DNA from: Pseudomonadota bacterium | GTDB taxonomy: Bacteria; Pseudomonadota; Alphaproteobacteria; Azospirillales; Azospirillaceae | Direction: 5' to 3' | DNA: 6,855 nucleotides | NCBI GenBank assembly: GCA_023416195.1 | Contig: JAEZID010000109.1 | Location: 1 to 6,855, forward strand | In this document: in pieces, positions 1 to 6,223 of the stretch | How the letters are laid out: every line of letters starts with the position of its first letter | How positions within the stretch are numbered: position 1 is the stretch's first letter | Translations under genes and position numbers: made by a program | Notes under the pieces: generated by a model | The model's input: only the letters and a program-made list of their open reading frames with translations | Databases searched by the model: none | What the model was told of the DNA's origin: nothing

Positions 1-4
1 TTTA

Positions 5-20
5 GAGCGCCTAACAGAAA
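5..20 (+). repeat. Left terminal inverted repeat of the IS
   Basis: The bases GAGCGCCTAACAGAAA are the exact reverse complement of 838-853. Outside the repeat, base 4 (A) and base 854 (G) do not pair, which fixes the outer boundary. The transposase stop codon (TAG on the minus strand, 11-13) lies within it. Confidence 0.93.
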
Positions 21-813
21 CGCTTGACCTGTTTGAAGGCGATGAGTGCGCAGGCCAAGGTTGAGAAGGCCAGGTGGATGTCGGCGCGGCGCTCGTAGCG
101 GACGGTGAGGCGGCGGAAGCGGCTGATCCAGGCGAGTGTGCGCTCGACCACCCAGCGGTGTCGTCCCAGACGCTTGCTGTCCTCGATGCCGCGCCGGGCG
201 ATGCGGGGAATGACGTTGCGCTCGCGGCATTCGCGCCGGCAGCGCTGGTGATCGTAGGCTTTGTCGGCGTGCCGCTTGCCGGGCCGGCGGCGGGGCCGCC
301 CGCGCGGGCCTTGGAGTGGGGGCACGGCGTCCAGCATGGTTTCCACCATGGTGGAGTCGTGGCGGTTGGCCCCGGTCAGGCGGATGGCCAGCGGAGTGCC
401 GTTGCGGTCGGTGAGGACATGGCGCTTGGTGCCCGGACGCCCACGGTCGGTTGGGTTCGGGCCGGTCTCCTGGCCCCCCTTTTTGCCGGGATGCTGGCGC
501 CGTCCAACGCCGCCCGGCTCCAGTCAATGCGCTTGGCCCACGCCAACTCCTGCAAGAGCACGTGCAACAGCCGGTCCCACACGCCCGCGTCCTGCCAGTC
601 GCGCAGCCGCCGCCAGCAGGTCATGCCCGAGCCACAGCCCATCTCCACGGGCAGGTACTCCCAAGGAATGCCGGTCTTCAACACCAACAGAATGCCGGTG
701 AGCGCTGCCCGGTTGCCCACCGGCGGACGCCCGCGGCTCCCTTCGGGCTGCACCGGGGGGAGCAACGGTTCGATGAGCGACCACAGACGGTCGGGAAGAA
801 GAGGTGCTGCCAT
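11..813 (-). CDS. IS5/IS427-type DDE transposase, two frames joined by -1 frameshift
   Basis: The transposase cuts and joins the IS ends. The first frame starts with ATG at 813, preceded by a close purine-rich ribosome site (GGAGG on the minus strand, about 816-821), and encodes the N-terminal DNA-binding part (MAAPLLPDRLW...). Alone it would end at 376 after 145 residues, the last 30 or so of them non-homologous in character. Family-like sequence (TGPNPTDRGRPGTK) continues in the -1 frame from the A5G6 run at 474-484 and runs to the TAG at 11-13. The joined protein would be about 267 residues, normal for IS427-type transposases. Predicted catalytic triad in fused numbering: D104 (in LDGAS), D184 (in ADKAYD) and E224 (in RWVVERT, the R-x3-E signature). 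An ATG at 349 opens the second frame internally, but a product from there would lack the first D. Alternatively the frame break is an inactivating mutation; the slippery run and family habit favour programmed frameshifting. Confidence 0.9.
474..484 (-). other. Probable programmed -1 frameshift site (A5G6 run) in transposase
   Basis: On the minus strand the run reads AAAAAGGGGGG. In the starting frame the codons are GCA AAA AGG GGG. Slipping back one base gives AAA AAG GGG and enters the frame carrying the D184 and E224 residues. The A-AAA-AGG arrangement allows re-pairing after a -1 slip. I found no convincing stimulatory hairpin or upstream Shine-Dalgarno by eye. IS5/IS427 elements are known for this type of expression; use at this site is inferred. 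Confidence 0.72.
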
Positions 814-837
814 GCCCTCCTCAACAGCGCCAACCCC

Positions 838-853
838 TTTCTGTTAGGCGCTC
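838..853 (-). repeat. Right terminal inverted repeat of the IS
   Basis: The bases TTTCTGTTAGGCGCTC are the exact reverse complement of 5-20. This end is on the 5' side of the transposase. It overlaps the last codons and the TAA stop (844-846) of the adjacent epimerase gene, so the repeat is partly coding. Confidence 0.93.
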
Positions 854-1788
854 GCCTTATACAATCCGAAACGGACGGTGCCGCTCAGCCGTTCGCCGGG
901 CCGAAGGATCGCAAGGCCGGCATCCGTCTCCTCGCCGTGGTTGATCGCGTCGGTCATGTGCGTAACGGGCTCGACACACAGATAGTTCTCGCCCTCCGGC
1001 GCGTAGACCACCAGATGGCCGAAGGGGCCGTCCGCCAGCAGGGTCAGGCGCAGACCAGACCCCACTTCGGCGCCCGGCCATGTCAGGGTCGCTCGTCCGT
1101 CCCAGCCGGTAAAGCCGTTGTCCAAAACGGTGCGGTCCATCGTCACGCCATCGGGGAAAGCCCAAACGTCGGGCAGAGGCGCCCGCTTAACCGGCAACAT
1201 GGTCAGGCCGTTCAGCCAGACGGCGCCGACCCGTGCCTTCAGCACTGTGCCCGGCGGTTTCGGAAAGTAGGGATGCAGGCCGATCCCGGCCGGCATCGGC
1301 GCCTGGTCGTCGTTGCTCAGGTCGAGAACGACAGTCAGCCCATCCTCGTCCAGCGCGACGATCTGCGTTGCGGTGTAGGTCCACGGCCAAGCGCCGGCCG
1401 GGTGCCGGAAGGACAGGCGGGCGGCGGAGTCCGTCCGTTCCTCCACTCGCCAGTGGGCGCGCCACGCGTGTCCGTGGATGGCGTGTGGGCAGCCGGGCAG
1501 ATCGAGCGGCAGGCGCACCTCGCGTCCGTCGAAGCGGAAGTGGCCGGCGTCGATGCGGTTGGAGAATGGGATCAGCGGAAAACAGCCCATGTCGATGGCC
1601 GACCCGGCGCGCATGGCCTCGGCCGGGGCTGGACGCATCAGCTCCACGGTGCCTTCAGGGGCGTGCCATGCCAGCCGGGCGATGGAACCGCCGTGCCGCG
1701 GGCTGAGCACGCATTCCATGGTGCCCCCCATGGAAGAACGGTGCCGCAGCGTGACGAAGTCGTCGGTGTGGCTGGTGGCGGCGCCCAT
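844..1788 (-). CDS. Aldose 1-epimerase family protein (YphB/GalM-like mutarotase)
   Basis: This is a 314-residue protein of the galactose-mutarotase-like fold, which interconverts alpha and beta anomers of sugars, probably in the cytoplasm; no signal peptide is seen. Family landmarks are present: NRID around R78, HGHAWR (H105-R110, first catalytic-type His at 105), LHPYF (H172, second His) and CVEPVTHMTDAIN with the general-base Glu at E273. The substrate cannot be named. The ATG at 1788 is chosen because AGGAGG lies five bases upstream (1794-1799); the frame stays open to an ATG at 1959, but the extra 57 residues are not family-like. The C-terminal beta strand (LSGTVRFGLY) is present, so the fold looks complete. 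The last two codons and stop, however, come from the right repeat of the neighbouring IS, meaning the native 3' end was replaced. It is divergent from the kinase gene, and the transposase follows on the same strand 30 bp downstream. Confidence 0.88.
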   Translation of the reverse strand: MGAATSHTDDFVTLRHRSSMGGTMECVLSPRHGGSIARLAWHAPEGTVELMRPAPAEAMRAGSAIDMGCFPLIPFSNRIDAGHFRFDGREVRLPLDLPGCPHAIHGHAWRAHWRVEERTDSAARLSFRHPAGAWPWTYTATQIVALDEDGLTVVLDLSNDDQAPMPAGIGLHPYFPKPPGTVLKARVGAVWLNGLTMLPVKRAPLPDVWAFPDGVTMDRTVLDNGFTGWDGRATLTWPGAEVGSGLRLTLLADGPFGHLVVYAPEGENYLCVEPVTHMTDAINHGEETDAGLAILRPGERLSGTVRFGLYKASA

Positions 1789-1793
1789 ATCGG

Positions 1794-1799
1794 CCTCCT
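1794..1799 (-). promoter_or_regulatory. Ribosome binding site fixing the epimerase start
   Basis: On the minus strand this reads AGGAGG, a full Shine-Dalgarno core, five bases before the ATG at 1788. It supports that start over the upstream in-frame ATG at 1959. Confidence 0.8.
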
Positions 1800-1801
1800 G
1801 G

Positions 1802-1818
1802 CGGTCGGTCGCCGACCG
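1802..1818 (-). repeat. 7-bp inverted repeat beside the epimerase ribosome site
   Basis: CGGTCGG (1802-1808) and CCGACCG (1812-1818) are perfectly complementary with a 3-base loop. In the epimerase mRNA this hairpin would end three bases upstream of the AGGAGG. It could affect translation, but there is no T-run, and stems of this size occur by chance in GC-rich DNA. Confidence 0.4.
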
Positions 1819-1885
1819 GGTATCGCACACAGCGCGGGGAAAAGGGAAGCGCGTCCGCAATCGATCGCGGGACACGAAAAAAGAC

Positions 1886-1901
1886 ATTCCGCATCCGGAA
1901 T
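1886..1901. promoter_or_regulatory. Inverted repeat ATTCCG-4-CGGAAT, possible operator
   Basis: The half-sites at 1886-1891 and 1896-1901 are perfectly complementary with spacer CATC. The repeat lies in the divergent control region and its right edge touches the candidate -35 box of the kinase promoter (1901-1906). A protein bound there could control that promoter, the epimerase promoter or both. No known regulator consensus is recognised. Confidence 0.35.
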
Positions 1902-1930
1902 TGTGACGATTAGTATGCAGCGCTTTATAT
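1901..1930 (+). promoter_or_regulatory. Candidate sigma-70-type promoter for the kinase gene
   Basis: TTGTGA (1901-1906) and TTATAT (1925-1930) are separated by 18 bases; TTTATA (1924-1929) would give 17. This is the only AT-rich patch in the region. It would give a leader of roughly 80 bases before the GTG at 2017. The TATATA is self-complementary, so the same patch could also serve the minus-strand epimerase gene. Assigned by eye only. Confidence 0.4.
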
Positions 1931-1943
1931 ACGGGCTGTTTAC

Positions 1944-1955
1944 CGGACACGTCCG
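1944..1955. promoter_or_regulatory. Short inverted repeat CGGAC-2-GTCCG downstream of candidate promoter
   Basis: CGGAC (1944-1948) pairs with GTCCG (1951-1955) across AC. It lies just after the candidate transcription start of the kinase gene, a position where a repressor could act. It is short and may be chance. Confidence 0.25.
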
Positions 1956-2007
1956 ACAATGATCCGTCCTATTTACGGCCGGCATCGGCAGCGCCGCATT
2001 CCTTTGT

Positions 2008-2012
2008 AGGGA
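2008..2012 (+). promoter_or_regulatory. Weak ribosome binding site before the GTG start of the kinase
   Basis: AGGGA lies four bases upstream of GTG 2017. With the in-frame TGA at 1960 and no start codon in between, it supports GTG as the initiation codon. The next in-frame ATG (2152, residue 46) would remove sequence that reads as coding. Confidence 0.55.
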
Positions 2013-2016
2013 CAGC

Positions 2017-4656
2017 GTGTCCAACACTTTGACCACCAGCCGCCCCGCTACCGTCGCCTCCGGCACCGCCGGCGCGCTTGACGAGGCAGACCTCTGCCAC
2101 ACCCTCGCCGACTTTCACGGCGTGCGGGGACGGATCGTCGTCGGCGTGTCCATGCGCCCGTATCTCGACGCCCAAGTGCTCACCCCGACCGAGTTGATTC
2201 ACAGCAGCAAGCTGTTGAAGACGCTGCTGGAGCAGGGACCGCTGGTCGAGAACGCCGTCGCAAAGGTGGCGGCCGCCCAGACGCGCGCGCCGGGGCAGGA
2301 TCCGAAATCCCGCCGCACTGCGATCCAGAACGCCATCAACGAGACCGCCGTGAAGGCGCGGGCGGCGCAGGTCGCCTTTGCCGGGCTGCCGAAGGGGCGC
2401 TCTCCGGTCGATGCGGTGATGGCCGCTCCGCCGGGCAAGACGCCGACCGGTGATGCCGACTACGATCTGAGGGTGGCGCTCAGCCTCGATCTGGCGGAAC
2501 ATCGGACCTGGTCGGCCAAGCTCGACCGGCTGATCCAGCTGTTCCAGCAGGACCGGGGCGACCGGCTGGCGGCGGCGGTGGACGGCGTCATCGGCGATGT
2601 TCTCGCATCGGTTGCCGCCACGCAGGAGCTGTTCGGGGCCCCGCTGCTGCCCGGCGCGATGCTGCTGAAGCTGTGCGAGATGCTGTTCGGCCGGATCGGC
2701 ATCGATCCCAGGGGGGCGAACCGCGTCGGCCCCCTGAATGGCTGGTTCCGCCAAGGCAAGCTGCCGCTGGCCCGCGCCATGGTGCTTGAGCGTATCCGGC
2801 GCCAGTTGCGGACGCCGCAGCCGCTCGGCCGCGGGCAGGCCCCGGAAGAGGCCGAAATTCTGCGCGGCCTGCTCGGGCACCTGCTGACCCCCTTCGGCAT
2901 GATCGGCGGCGGCCCGATGGCCGACGCTTTGACGATCCGCTACTCGCGCCGGCTGGAGCAGGGTGGGGCCAGCGCCTACCGCCGCTCCATCGTCGGGCTC
3001 AGCGAGGCGCAGACGGACCTGATCCGCCGCATTCATTATCTGGCCGCCATCTCCACCGTCCCGGCCGCGGAACGGCATCTCGCCGAGATCGTGGACGCTC
3101 TCGACGCCGCGCTGGGCAACGAGTTGCTGGCCGAGAACATGATCCTGCAATCGCCGGACACCGCGCTGGTCCGGCAGGGTCTGTCCGGCGCCGTCGAGGC
3201 CCTGCGCGCGTCGGGCCTGCCCGACGAGGCAAAGGCCCGGATCGCGGACCGGACCGAATTCATCGTGGACGAGTTCACCAAGAAGGGCCGTCTCGTCCAA
3301 CGCCTGCGCCAGATCGAGCCGCTGTTGCGCCGCCGGACGATCCGCTTGGCGGAGTTGGCCTGCTCGGGCCTTGTCAGGGAGGAAGGGGCGCTTCCGCTCC
3401 TGCGTCAGCACATTCTGGAGATCGTTCGCCAGCCGCAGTTCCAGGCCGATCTGGTCGCCCGGCAGAATGACGAGATGGCCCAGGCCGAGGTGCGGCGCCT
3501 CTACGAACTGCTGGACAAGCTGCGGCAGGCGCCAACCACCGCTCGGGCCGGCACGTCGCCGGTTACCGTGGCGACGGCGGCGGAAACCGTGGCCATCGAT
3601 CTTTCGACGGACCTTTCGACCGAGCTTTCGACCCGCGCCGTGGTCACCGCCGCTACGCCGCCGTCACCGGGCAGTTCGTCGGGGCAGAGCGATGCGGACG
3701 GACTGTGCCCCGCCTGTTTCGCCGCCAAGGCGCCGAAGGAGAGCTGCCGCGTCTGCAACTACCCGAGGCAGTCCGATAACCGGAACGGTGTCCACCTGAT
3801 GCCGGGAACGACCTTGCAGGGGCGGTACAGGGTCGGTCGCATCCTGGGGCAGGGCGGCTTTGGCGCCACCTACCTCGGCTGGGACGACCGCCTTCACATC
3901 AAGGTCGCGGTGAAGGAGTTCTATCCGGCCAACCTGATCTCGCGAGTGCCAGGTTCGCTCGGCGTCATGCCCTTTTCCGAGGAGCACGGGCGTGGGTTCG
4001 CGGCCGGTCTGGTCAAGTTCCTGGAGGAAGCCCGCCTGCTCGCCCGCCTGCGAGAGGTGAAGGAGATCGTCAGCGTTCAGGACTTCTTCGAGGCCAACGA
4101 GACCGCTTATCTGGTCATGGAGCTGCTGGAAGGCCGGACCTTGAAGAAGTACGTTTCCGAAAGCGGCGGGCGGATCGACGCGCGCCGGACGCTGGCCATC
4201 CTGTCGCCCATCATGAAGGCGCTCCAGGCCGTTCACGAACAGGGGCTGATTCATCGCGACATCAGTCCCGACAACATCTTCCTGACCGCCTCGGGGGAAC
4301 GCAAGCTGCTGGACTTCGGCGCCGCCCGGCACGCGGCCGGACAGGCGGCCAGCCTGACCGTGATCCTGAAACCCGGTTACGCCCCGCCGGAGCAGTATTC
4401 CCAGGACGGCAGGCAGGGTCCCTGGACCGACGTCTACGCCGTCTGCGCCACCGCCTATTGCGCCCTGACCGGCAAGCCGCCGCCCGACGCCACCAGCCGA
4501 TTCATGAGCGACAAGGTCCCGAAGCCGTCCGAGTTGGGGGTGAACCTGCCGCCGGCCTTCGAAAACGTGCTGCTGGCCGGGCTGTCCATGCGCTGGCAGG
4601 GCCGGCCGCAGAGCATGCGCGACCTGCTCCGGGCCATGAGCGGAACCCTGGCTTAG
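2017..4656 (+). CDS. Large Ser/Thr protein kinase: helical N-terminus, zinc ribbon, C-terminal kinase domain
   Basis: This 879-residue protein transfers phosphate from ATP to Ser/Thr of unknown targets. Residues 1-504 match no domain I know; they read as mostly helical, charged and without signal peptide or membrane segment. Residues 505-563 are a Thr/Ser/Ala/Pro-rich linker containing three (D/E)LST repeats (528-539). Residues 564-580 form a zinc ribbon (C564-x2-C567, C577-x2-C580). The kinase domain (about 602-879) is complete: Gly loop GQGGFG (611-616), ATP-site K633 in VAVKEFYP, HRD at 746-748 with D748 and N753, DFG at 766-768, and APPEQY at 789-794 followed by GPWTDVYA. The HRDISPDN and APPEQY forms are typical of a zinc-ribbon kinase subfamily; catalysis looks possible. 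GTG at 2017 is the first start codon after an in-frame TGA at 1960 and follows AGGGA (2008-2012) by four bases. It is probably cytoplasmic. No phosphatase, FHA or secretion genes lie beside it to suggest a target. Confidence 0.9.
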   Translation: MSNTLTTSRPATVASGTAGALDEADLCHTLADFHGVRGRIVVGVSMRPYLDAQVLTPTELIHSSKLLKTLLEQGPLVENAVAKVAAAQTRAPGQDPKSRRTAIQNAINETAVKARAAQVAFAGLPKGRSPVDAVMAAPPGKTPTGDADYDLRVALSLDLAEHRTWSAKLDRLIQLFQQDRGDRLAAAVDGVIGDVLASVAATQELFGAPLLPGAMLLKLCEMLFGRIGIDPRGANRVGPLNGWFRQGKLPLARAMVLERIRRQLRTPQPLGRGQAPEEAEILRGLLGHLLTPFGMIGGGPMADALTIRYSRRLEQGGASAYRRSIVGLSEAQTDLIRRIHYLAAISTVPAAERHLAEIVDALDAALGNELLAENMILQSPDTALVRQGLSGAVEALRASGLPDEAKARIADRTEFIVDEFTKKGRLVQRLRQIEPLLRRRTIRLAELACSGLVREEGALPLLRQHILEIVRQPQFQADLVARQNDEMAQAEVRRLYELLDKLRQAPTTARAGTSPVTVATAAETVAIDLSTDLSTELSTRAVVTAATPPSPGSSSGQSDADGLCPACFAAKAPKESCRVCNYPRQSDNRNGVHLMPGTTLQGRYRVGRILGQGGFGATYLGWDDRLHIKVAVKEFYPANLISRVPGSLGVMPFSEEHGRGFAAGLVKFLEEARLLARLREVKEIVSVQDFFEANETAYLVMELLEGRTLKKYVSESGGRIDARRTLAILSPIMKALQAVHEQGLIHRDISPDNIFLTASGERKLLDFGAARHAAGQAASLTVILKPGYAPPEQYSQDGRQGPWTDVYAVCATAYCALTGKPPPDATSRFMSDKVPKPSELGVNLPPAFENVLLAGLSMRWQGRPQSMRDLLRAMSGTLA
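3598..3633 (+). repeat. Three tandem 12-base units encoding (D/E)LST
   Basis: Three 12-base units, starting GAT, GAC and GAG and each continuing CTTTCGAC, encode DLST-DLST-ELST (residues 528-539 of the kinase protein). The near-identical units suggest recent slippage or duplication in the linker between the N-terminal region and the zinc ribbon. The repeated Ser-Thr pairs are potential phosphorylation sites (inference). Confidence 0.8.
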
Positions 4657-4657
4657 C

Positions 4658-5476
4658 TCAGGCCCACTCGCGGACCATGATCATGCGGGTGTAGGCGTGC
4701 CGGAAGCCCAGTTCCCGCGCCGCCCGTTCCGACGAACCGGCCGGCGCCACCGCCACGGTGGCCAGATCGCAGCCGGCCGCTGCCGCCGCCGCGATCCCGG
4801 CCGACAACAGCGCCCGCTGCACGCCCCGGCCACGGTGGGTTTCCCGCGTGCTGGCCGAGAACAGGATGGCAAGGCCGTCCCGGACCGCCAACGCGGCCCC
4901 ACCGGCCGGCGTGCCGCCGATGCGGGCCAGCAGGGTGGTCACCGATGGGCGGCGCGCCGTCAGGCGGGCCAGTTGGAACGAGGGATCCTTTTCTGGCACC
5001 GTGTCGCGGCCCAGAAATCCCTGGGCCACGGTCATGGCCCAATCCTCTCCGCCATCGGCGGCGATCTCGACGCCGGGCACGGCGGAAGTCGGCTCGTTGG
5101 GAGCGATGGCCCGGACGTGAGCGTTGAGGACACGGGCGATGGTGTAGCCGCGCGCGCCAAGCCCACCGGTCAGCGACCGGTCGGCCAGCGGGCAGAGATC
5201 GATGCGGGGCGTGCAGCCGCGCTGCCGGAAGAAGGCTTCGACCTCGGCAAGGTCCTGCGCGGCGACCGGGACCCCGAGTCCCAGGCCCACCGCGCGGTTG
5301 ACCGGCAGGCCCGGTGCGACGAAGGCCGCCCGGCCGCCGGCCACCCCGATGGACGCCGCGCCGGAGGCGGGGTCGAGGCGGCGCGCGGTTTCCGCCACCT
5401 CGGCGCCCGTGGCCGCTTCGGACCGTTCCAGGCGGCGGGCCAGAAGGGGATCGGCGAACAGCATGGTCGAACCCAC
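4658..5476 (-). CDS. GNAT-family N-acetyltransferase
   Basis: This protein of up to 272 residues should transfer an acetyl group from acetyl-CoA to an amine; the substrate is unknown. The C-terminal half carries the GNAT fold: a beta-strand pair (VTTLLARIGG, GGAALAVRDG), LFSAST, and then the acetyl-CoA pyrophosphate loop THRGRGVQ (214-220) entering the alpha helix RALLSAGIA. The late strand ATVAVAP and the motif AARELGFRHAYTR (252-264) close the fold. The N-terminal half (about 1-130) has no clear acetyl-CoA motif and may be a degenerate GNAT-like or substrate-binding domain. The start is uncertain: GTG at 5476 follows GGAAGGGG closely, while ATG at 5464 is four codons inside. It lies 19 bp downstream of the cyclophilin gene on the same strand, so the two are likely co-transcribed. 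Its TGA ends one base from the kinase stop codon on the opposite strand. Confidence 0.85.
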   Translation of the reverse strand: MGSTMLFADPLLARRLERSEAATGAEVAETARRLDPASGAASIGVAGGRAAFVAPGLPVNRAVGLGLGVPVAAQDLAEVEAFFRQRGCTPRIDLCPLADRSLTGGLGARGYTIARVLNAHVRAIAPNEPTSAVPGVEIAADGGEDWAMTVAQGFLGRDTVPEKDPSFQLARLTARRPSVTTLLARIGGTPAGGAALAVRDGLAILFSASTRETHRGRGVQRALLSAGIAAAAAAGCDLATVAVAPAGSSERAARELGFRHAYTRMIMVREWA

Positions 5477-5495
5477 CCCCTTCCTGGCCGGCTCC

Positions 5496-6050
<555 letters not shown>

Positions 6051-6085
6051 GCGAAACTCTCCGATGTGCCGATTCCGCGGAGGCG

Positions 6086-6113
6086 ACCATAGGGGAAACC
6101 GGCGGCGATGCAA
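6086..6113 (-). promoter_or_regulatory. Candidate promoter for the cyclophilin-acetyltransferase unit
   Basis: Read on the minus strand, TTGCAT (6108-6113) is followed 16 bases later by TATGGT (6086-6091), a typical alphaproteobacterial -35/-10 pair. Transcription would begin near 6080, about 30 bases before the ATG at 6050. Assigned by eye. Confidence 0.42.
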
Positions 6114-6223
6114 AGCGCCCGGCGGGTGATATGTCCTCGCAATGTCGCAAAGCCTGCCCCTCGCGCCCCGGGCCGGTGGGACGATAAGCTCACGGCCGCG
6201 TGTTCATCATGGGTGGCGGGGCG

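Larger units (their letters stand above)
5..853 (-). mobile_element. IS5-family (IS427-like) insertion sequence, complete
   Basis: The element is bounded by a perfect 16-bp inverted repeat (5-20 and 838-853) and is filled by one transposase read from right to left. Its size of about 849 bp, the two overlapping transposase frames and the DDE-type protein match the IS427 subgroup of IS5 as known. The transposase stop codon lies inside the left repeat, and the transposase start is about 25 bp inside the right repeat. Four bases of flank (TTTA) are visible on the left, and the right flank starts GCCT, so no target duplication is evident. No second IS copy or passenger gene is seen. The element looks intact and potentially active. 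The exact element name cannot be given without a database comparison. Confidence 0.93.

Noticed and set aside
451..1962. Open frame of 503 codons on the plus strand, spanning the IS and epimerase
   Set aside because: It crosses the IS boundary, lies opposite two well-supported genes, and its product is Arg/Pro/Gly/Ala-rich with no domain pattern; a GC-rich antisense shadow.
1969..3411. Open frame of 480 codons on the minus strand opposite the kinase N-terminal region
   Set aside because: Low-complexity Arg/Gln/Leu/Gly-rich product with no recognisable motif. The plus-strand frame continues directly into an unmistakable kinase domain and has the better start context.
3664..4332. Open frame of 222 codons on the minus strand opposite the kinase domain
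   Set aside because: The opposite strand encodes the Gly loop, HRD and DFG motifs here; no independent support for this frame.
4741..4775. GC-rich partial inverted repeats that might terminate the kinase transcript
   Set aside because: The stem around GCCACC/GGTGGC is short, lies within the acetyltransferase gene and is not followed by a T-run.
5165..5181. Perfect 7-bp inverted repeat (ACCGGTC-3-GACCGGT)
   Set aside because: It lies inside the acetyltransferase coding sequence, has no T-run and is expected by chance in GC-rich DNA.
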